From Pseudoxanthomonas composti (GTDB lineage: Bacteria; Pseudomonadota; Gammaproteobacteria; Xanthomonadales; Xanthomonadaceae), in assembly GCF_004122095.1 (NCBI RefSeq), contig NZ_SAWZ01000014.1:1-64000 (forward strand): a stretch of 64,000 nt of DNA, given 5' to 3'. Shown piece after piece: positions 59,704-64,000 of the stretch. Every line of letters starts with the position of its first letter. Position 1 is the stretch's first letter. The notes under the pieces were generated by a model. It searched no databases and was not told the origin of the DNA. It saw only the letters and a list, made by a program, of their open reading frames with translations. Both the position numbers and the translations under genes were made by a program.

Positions 59704-61209
59704 ATGAACGCCGAGCTCCCCCGCATGTCCCTGCTGATCGACGGCGCCTTCGTCCAGTCGTCCACGACCACCTGGAAGGACATCGTCAACCCGGCCACCC
59801 AGGAGGTCCTGGGCCAGGTGCCCTTCGCCACCGTCGCGGAAGTGGACCAGGCCGTGGCTGCCGCCAAGGAGGCGTTCAAGACCTGGCGCAAGACCCCCAT
59901 CGGCACCCGCGCGCGCATCTTCCTCAAGTACCAGCAGCTGATCCGCGACCACATGGGCGAGCTGGCGGCCATCCTCACCGCCGAGCAGGGCAAGACCCTG
60001 CCCGACGCGGAGGGCGATGTGTTCCGCGGCCTGGAAGTGGTGGAGCACGCCGCGGCCATCGGCAACCTGCAGTTGGGCGAGCTGGCCAACAACGTGGCCA
60101 CCGGCGTGGACACCTACAGCGTGCTGCAGCCACTGGGCGTGTGCGCCGGCATCACCCCGTTCAACTTCCCGGCGATGATCCCGCTGTGGATGTTCCCGAT
60201 GGCGATCGCCACTGGCAACACCTTCATCCTCAAGCCCTCCGAGCAGGACCCCATGGTGACCATGCGCCTGGTGGAACTGGCGCTGGAAGCTGGCATCCCC
60301 AAGGGCGTGCTCAACGTGGTCCACGGCGGCGAGGACGTGGTCAACGCGATCTGCGACCACCCGGACATCAAGGCGGTGTCCTTCGTCGGCTCCACCAAGG
60401 TCGGCACCCACGTCTACAACCGCGCCAGCCTGGCCGGCAAGCGCGTGCAATGCATGATGGGCGCCAAGAACCACGCGGTGGTGCTGCCCGATGCCAACAA
60501 GGAGCAGACCCTCAACGCCATGGTTGGGGCGGCCTTCGGCGCGGCCGGCCAGCGCTGCATGGCCGCTTCCACCCTGGTCGTGGTGGGCGCGGCGCGCGCG
60601 TGGATCCCGGACCTGGTGGCCAAGGCCAAGACGCTCAAGGTCGGCCCGGGCAACGCGGCGGGCGTGGATGTCGGGCCGCTGATCTCCACGGCCGCCTGCA
60701 CCCGCGTGGAAGGCCTGATCGAGTCGGGCATCGCCCAGGGCGCCACGCTGGAACTGGATGGCCGCAAGCCGCAGGTGGAAGGCCACGCGCAGGGCAACTT
60801 CATCGGTCCGACCATCTTCTCCGGCGTCAGGCCGGGCATGCGCATCTACGACGAGGAAATCTTCGGGCCGGTGCTGGTGATCGTGGAGGTCGACACGCTG
60901 GAGGCGGCCATCGACTTCGTCAACGCCAATCCCAACGGCAACGGCACGGCGGTGTTCACCCAGTCCGGCGCGGCCGCGCGCAAGTTCCAGGAAGAGATCG
61001 ACGTGGGCCAGGTGGGCATCAACGTGCCGATCCCGGTGCCGGTGCCGCTGTTCTCCTTCACCGGTTCGCGCGCCTCCAAGCTGGGCGACCTGGGCCCCTA
61101 CGGCAAGCAGGTGGTGATGTTCTACACCCAGACAAAGACAGTCACTGCGCGCTGGTTCGACGACGACACCCTGGGCCACGGCGTCAACACCACTATCAGC
61201 CTCAAGTAA
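59704..61209 (+). CDS. mmsA: Methylmalonate-semialdehyde dehydrogenase (CoA-acylating)
   Basis: 501 residues of the aldehyde dehydrogenase superfamily. [21 protein letters not shown] and the nucleophile C285 in GQRCMAAS are MmsA features, together with the C-terminal [18 protein letters not shown]. It converts methylmalonate semialdehyde and CoA to propionyl-CoA in valine degradation. First gene of the operon; an in-frame ATG at 59728 is a less likely start. Confidence 0.95.
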   Translation: MNAELPRMSLLIDGAFVQSSTTTWKDIVNPATQEVLGQVPFATVAEVDQAVAAAKEAFKTWRKTPIGTRARIFLKYQQLIRDHMGELAAILTAEQGKTLPDAEGDVFRGLEVVEHAAAIGNLQLGELANNVATGVDTYSVLQPLGVCAGITPFNFPAMIPLWMFPMAIATGNTFILKPSEQDPMVTMRLVELALEAGIPKGVLNVVHGGEDVVNAICDHPDIKAVSFVGSTKVGTHVYNRASLAGKRVQCMMGAKNHAVVLPDANKEQTLNAMVGAAFGAAGQRCMAASTLVVVGAARAWIPDLVAKAKTLKVGPGNAAGVDVGPLISTAACTRVEGLIESGIAQGATLELDGRKPQVEGHAQGNFIGPTIFSGVRPGMRIYDEEIFGPVLVIVEVDTLEAAIDFVNANPNGNGTAVFTQSGAAARKFQEEIDVGQVGINVPIPVPVPLFSFTGSRASKLGDLGPYGKQVVMFYTQTKTVTARWFDDDTLGHGVNTTISLK

Positions 61210-61252
61210 GCGGCTCGACCCCGCCAGCCAACTTTCGCCAGAGCGCCACGCC

Positions 61253-62434
61253 ATGAATGCAGTGATGAAACTCCCGGCCGACCCGGCCGAACTCTCCGAG
61301 GAACAGCAGGCCTTCCGCGAGGTCGCGCGCGACTTCGCCGACAAGGAGCTGGCCCCGCACGCCGCGCGCTGGGATGCTGAGGGCATCTTCCCGCGCGAGA
61401 CCATCTCCAAGGCCGGCGAGCTGGGCTTCTGCGGGCTGTATTCGCCCGAGAGCGTCGGCGGGCTGGGACTGTCGCGGCTGGATGCGGCGGTGGTGTTCGA
61501 GGAGATGGCCACGGTCGACCCCTCCACCACGGCCTTCATGACCATCCACAACATGGCCACCTGGCTGATCGCCTCCCACGCCGCGCCCGCCGTGCGCGAT
61601 GCCTGGTGCCCGGCGCTGGTCAGTGGCCAGAAGCTGGCCTCCTACTGCCTGACCGAACCCGGCGCCGGCTCGGACGCGGCCTCGCTCAAAACCCGCGCGG
61701 TGCGCGATGGCGCCGAGTACGTGATCGACGGCGCCAAGGCCTTCATTTCCGGCGCCGGCGTGACCGACGTGCTGGTGGTGATGGCGCGCACCGGCGAGCC
61801 GGGCGCGCGCGGCATCAGCGCCTTCGTGGTGCCGGCCGATGCACGAGGCATCACTTATGGCCGCAAGGAAGAGAAGATGGGCTGGAACAGCCAGCCCACG
61901 CGCGGCATCACCTTCGAGGGTGTGCGGATTCCCGCGGCCAATCTGCTCGGGTCCGAGGGCGATGGCTTCCGCATGGCGATGAAGGCCCTGGACGGCGGCC
62001 GCATCAATATCGCCGCATGCTCGCTGGGCGCGGCCCAGGGCGCGCTGGATGCGGCGCGCCGCTATCTTACCGAGCGCAGCCAGTTCGGCAAGAAGCTGGC
62101 CGAGTTCCAGGCGCTGCAGTTCAAGCTGGCCGACATGGCCACCGAGCTGGTGGCCGCGCGGCAGATGGTGCATACCGCCGCACGCAAGCTCGATGCCGGC
62201 AGCAGCGAGGCCACGGTGTGGTGCGCGATGGCCAAGCGCTTCGCCACCGATGCCGGTTTCTCCATCTGCAACGACGCGCTGCAGCTGCACGGTGGCTACG
62301 GCTACATCCGCGAATATCCGGTCGAGCGCCTGCTGCGCGACAGCCGCGTGCACCAGATCCTGGAAGGCACCAACGAGATCATGCGCGTGATCATCTCGCG
62401 CCACCTGCTGACCCGTGAGGAGCGTCTGGCATGA
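61253..62434 (+). CDS. Acyl-CoA dehydrogenase, probably isobutyryl-CoA dehydrogenase
   Basis: 393 residues. YCLTEPGAGSDAA is the first FAD-binding signature and the catalytic base is E371 in ILEGTNEIMR. Position in the operon between mmsA and the enoyl-CoA hydratase indicates oxidation of isobutyryl-CoA to methacrylyl-CoA in valine breakdown. Starts 43 bp after mmsA and overlaps the next gene by 4 bp (ATGA). Confidence 0.9.
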   Translation: MNAVMKLPADPAELSEEQQAFREVARDFADKELAPHAARWDAEGIFPRETISKAGELGFCGLYSPESVGGLGLSRLDAAVVFEEMATVDPSTTAFMTIHNMATWLIASHAAPAVRDAWCPALVSGQKLASYCLTEPGAGSDAASLKTRAVRDGAEYVIDGAKAFISGAGVTDVLVVMARTGEPGARGISAFVVPADARGITYGRKEEKMGWNSQPTRGITFEGVRIPAANLLGSEGDGFRMAMKALDGGRINIAACSLGAAQGALDAARRYLTERSQFGKKLAEFQALQFKLADMATELVAARQMVHTAARKLDAGSSEATVWCAMAKRFATDAGFSICNDALQLHGGYGYIREYPVERLLRDSRVHQILEGTNEIMRVIISRHLLTREERLA

Positions 62435-63225
62435 GCTGGCGTACGTCCGAACACACAGGCTTGGAGATTCAGGCCGATGGCCACGTCGCCGTCCTCACCC
62501 TGTCCAACCCGCCGGCCAACACCTGGACGGTGCACAGCCTGGCCGCGCTGCGCGATCTCATCGCCGCACTCAACGCCGACCGCGAGGTCTATGCGCTGGT
62601 GGTGACCGGCGAAGGCGAGAAGTTCTTCTCCGCCGGTGCGGACCTGAAGCAATTCGCCTCCGGCGACAAGGCCGCCGCGCGCGAGGCCGCGCGCCGCTTC
62701 GGGGAGGCCTTCGAGGCCCTGGCCGCGTTTCGTGGCGTGTCCATCGCCGCGATCAACGGCTACGCCATGGGTGGCGGCCTGGAGTGCGCGCTGGCCTGCG
62801 ACCTGCGTATCGCCGAAGAGCACGCGCAGATGGCCCTGCCCGAAGCCACCGTTGGCCTGCTGCCGTGCGCCGGCGGCACCCAGGCGCTGCCGCGCCTGGT
62901 GGGCGAAGGCTGGGCCAAGCGCATGATCCTGCTGGGCGAGCGCGTGGACGCGGACACCGCCATGCGCATCGGCCTGGTGGAAGAGGTTGCGCCCAAGGGC
63001 CAGGCCAAGGCACGGGCGATCGAGTGGGCGCACAAGGCCGGCAAGCAGAGCCCCAGCAGCGTGGCTGCGTGCAAGGCCCTGGTGCAGGCCACGCGCAGCG
63101 GCAGCTATGCCGCCGCGCTGGTGGCCGAGCGCGAGGCCTTCGTCGACCTGTTCGATACCGCCGACCAAGCCGAAGGCGTCAACGCCTTCCTGGCCAAGCG
63201 CGCGCCGCAGTGGACCAACGCATGA
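62431..63225 (+). CDS. Enoyl-CoA hydratase (crotonase family)
   Basis: 264 residues. GADLKQFASGDK and the oxyanion-hole GYAMGGGLECALACDLRIA, then PEATVGLLPCAGGTQ with the second catalytic-region residue. In this operon it would hydrate methacrylyl-CoA to 3-hydroxyisobutyryl-CoA. Overlaps the following gene by 4 bp (ATGA). Confidence 0.92.
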   Translation: MSWRTSEHTGLEIQADGHVAVLTLSNPPANTWTVHSLAALRDLIAALNADREVYALVVTGEGEKFFSAGADLKQFASGDKAAAREAARRFGEAFEALAAFRGVSIAAINGYAMGGGLECALACDLRIAEEHAQMALPEATVGLLPCAGGTQALPRLVGEGWAKRMILLGERVDADTAMRIGLVEEVAPKGQAKARAIEWAHKAGKQSPSSVAACKALVQATRSGSYAAALVAEREAFVDLFDTADQAEGVNAFLAKRAPQWTNA

Positions 63226-64000
63226 GTGCGGTCGAACTGTCCAGCCAGGCGCCGGTGCTGTTCGAAGAGCGCGCCAGCGCGAACGGCAAGCGCATTGGCA
63301 TCGCCACGCTCAATGCACCCAGGACGCTCAACGGGCTATCGCTGGAGATGACCCGCATGCTCGATGCGCAGCTGCGCACCTGGGCCGACGATGCGGCCAT
63401 CGCCTGCGTGGTGCTGCAGGGCGCGGGCGAGAAGGCCTTCTGTGCCGGCGGCGACCTGCATGGCCTGTACCGCAGCATGCGCGACTACCGCGACAGCGGC
63501 GCTGCGGACATCACCGCCAACCCCTACGCTGCGGCGTTCTTCGAGGAGGAATACCGCCTCGACTTCTTCATCCACACCTACCCCAAGCCGCTGCTGTGCT
63601 GGGGCCATGGCATCGTCATGGGCGGAGGCATCGGACTGATGTCCGGCGCCAGCCATCGCGTGGTCACCGAGCGCTCGAAGCTGGCGATGCCGGAGATCAC
63701 CGTCGGGCTGTTCCCCGATGTCGGCGGCAGCTGGCTGCTGGCGCGGGTACCGCGTGGGGCGGGCCTGTTCCTGGCCCTGACCGGCGCGCCCTTGAACGCC
63801 GGCGATGCGATCTACGCCGGGCTGGCCGACGTATACCTGGACAGCAGCCGGCATGAAGCCTTGTTGCAGGCGCTGGCGGCCGAGCCATGGAGCGGCGATG
63901 CGGCCGCCGATCGCGATGCGCTGACCGCGTTGCTCAAGCGCATGGCGAGCAAGCCCGCCCCAGGCCCGCTGCAATCGCACGCGGCGCTGGTCGATGAGCT
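63222..64000 (+). CDS. 3-hydroxyisobutyryl-CoA hydrolase-like protein (partial, cut by window end)
   Basis: 259 codons visible; the frame is still open at 64000. CAGGDLHGLYRSM, GIVMGGGIGLMSGASHRVVTE and the signature MPEITVGLFPDVGGSW identify the HIBYL-CoA hydrolase branch of the crotonase family rather than a plain hydratase. It releases CoA from 3-hydroxyisobutyryl-CoA, so with the two preceding genes it covers three consecutive steps of valine catabolism. Confidence 0.9.
   Translation, partial: MSAVELSSQAPVLFEERASANGKRIGIATLNAPRTLNGLSLEMTRMLDAQLRTWADDAAIACVVLQGAGEKAFCAGGDLHGLYRSMRDYRDSGAADITANPYAAAFFEEEYRLDFFIHTYPKPLLCWGHGIVMGGGIGLMSGASHRVVTERSKLAMPEITVGLFPDVGGSWLLARVPRGAGLFLALTGAPLNAGDAIYAGLADVYLDSSRHEALLQALAAEPWSGDAAADRDALTALLKRMASKPAPGPLQSHAALVDE

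Noticed and set aside
1-64000. tRNA, rRNA, insertion sequence or prophage genes
   Set aside because: I looked for tRNA T-arm patterns, transposase motifs and phage structural genes and found none I could support.

Overview
The window reads as chromosomal DNA of a high-G+C gammaproteobacterium of the Xanthomonadaceae (Xanthomonas / Stenotrophomonas / Pseudoxanthomonas type). The reasons are an N-acetylglucosamine (NAG) cluster with a TonB-dependent receptor, SIS-type deaminase, LacI regulator and FucP-like permease; REP-like palindromes built on GTGGGAGCG; and an aa3 oxidase operon with the ctaC-ctaD-small ORF-ctaG-ctaE order. Genus is inference. I saw no rRNA, tRNA, CRISPR, transposase or phage gene.

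Layout. 0.26-12.6 kb: NAG/chitin-oligosaccharide utilisation. A leftward operon nagP-lacI(nagQ)-nagB-II-nagA-nagX faces a rightward glucokinase, outer-membrane receptor and GH20 hexosaminidase, with palindromic operators in the divergent gap. 12.7-18.1 kb: VanZ-like protein, MidA-type methyltransferase, then the Anbu proteasome-like protease with its usual partners alpha-E and circularly permuted ATP-grasp. 18.3-21.0 kb: pterin/folate genes (pteridine reductase, folK, folB) and tsaD. 21.1-27.2 kb: rpsU, yqeY, a DUF3325/DUF3649/PepSY iron-type membrane cassette, a BrkB-type protein and dnaG. This resembles a macromolecular-synthesis operon split by a foreign cassette, and rpoD is missing downstream. 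27.4-35.9 kb: cytochrome aa3 oxidase structural and assembly genes (ctaC, ctaD, ctaG, ctaE, SURF1, ctaA, ctaB). 35.9-36.6 kb: a non-coding stretch with a striking three-way-junction inverted repeat. 36.6-47.3 kb: two FadL-type porins, rhomboid, ctpA/envC, a beta-solenoid protein, an M28 lipoprotein peptidase and a MAPEG protein. 47.6-52.9 kb: pseudouridine synthase and an OmpR-type two-component system convergent with a GNAT/metallo-hydrolase operon; both carry the same PmrA-like box. 53-58 kb: ubiB/ubiJ and accessory genes. 58.2-64.0 kb: a ScfR-type regulator divergent from a valine/branched-acyl catabolic operon (mmsA, acyl-CoA dehydrogenase, enoyl-CoA hydratase, 3-hydroxyisobutyryl-CoA hydrolase, the last cut by the window end).

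The main unexplained structure is non-coding. There is a family of degenerate GAGGAGTGAG / GAGAAACGAG repeats directly after stop codons at five places, a 14/16-identical palindrome before both fadL genes, an identically spaced pair of PmrA-like boxes linking the two-component system to its neighbour operon, twin GCGAA-N4-GCGAA sites between scfR and mmsA, and the 36.3-kb structured element whose hairpin loops carry CsrA/RsmA-type GGA motifs.
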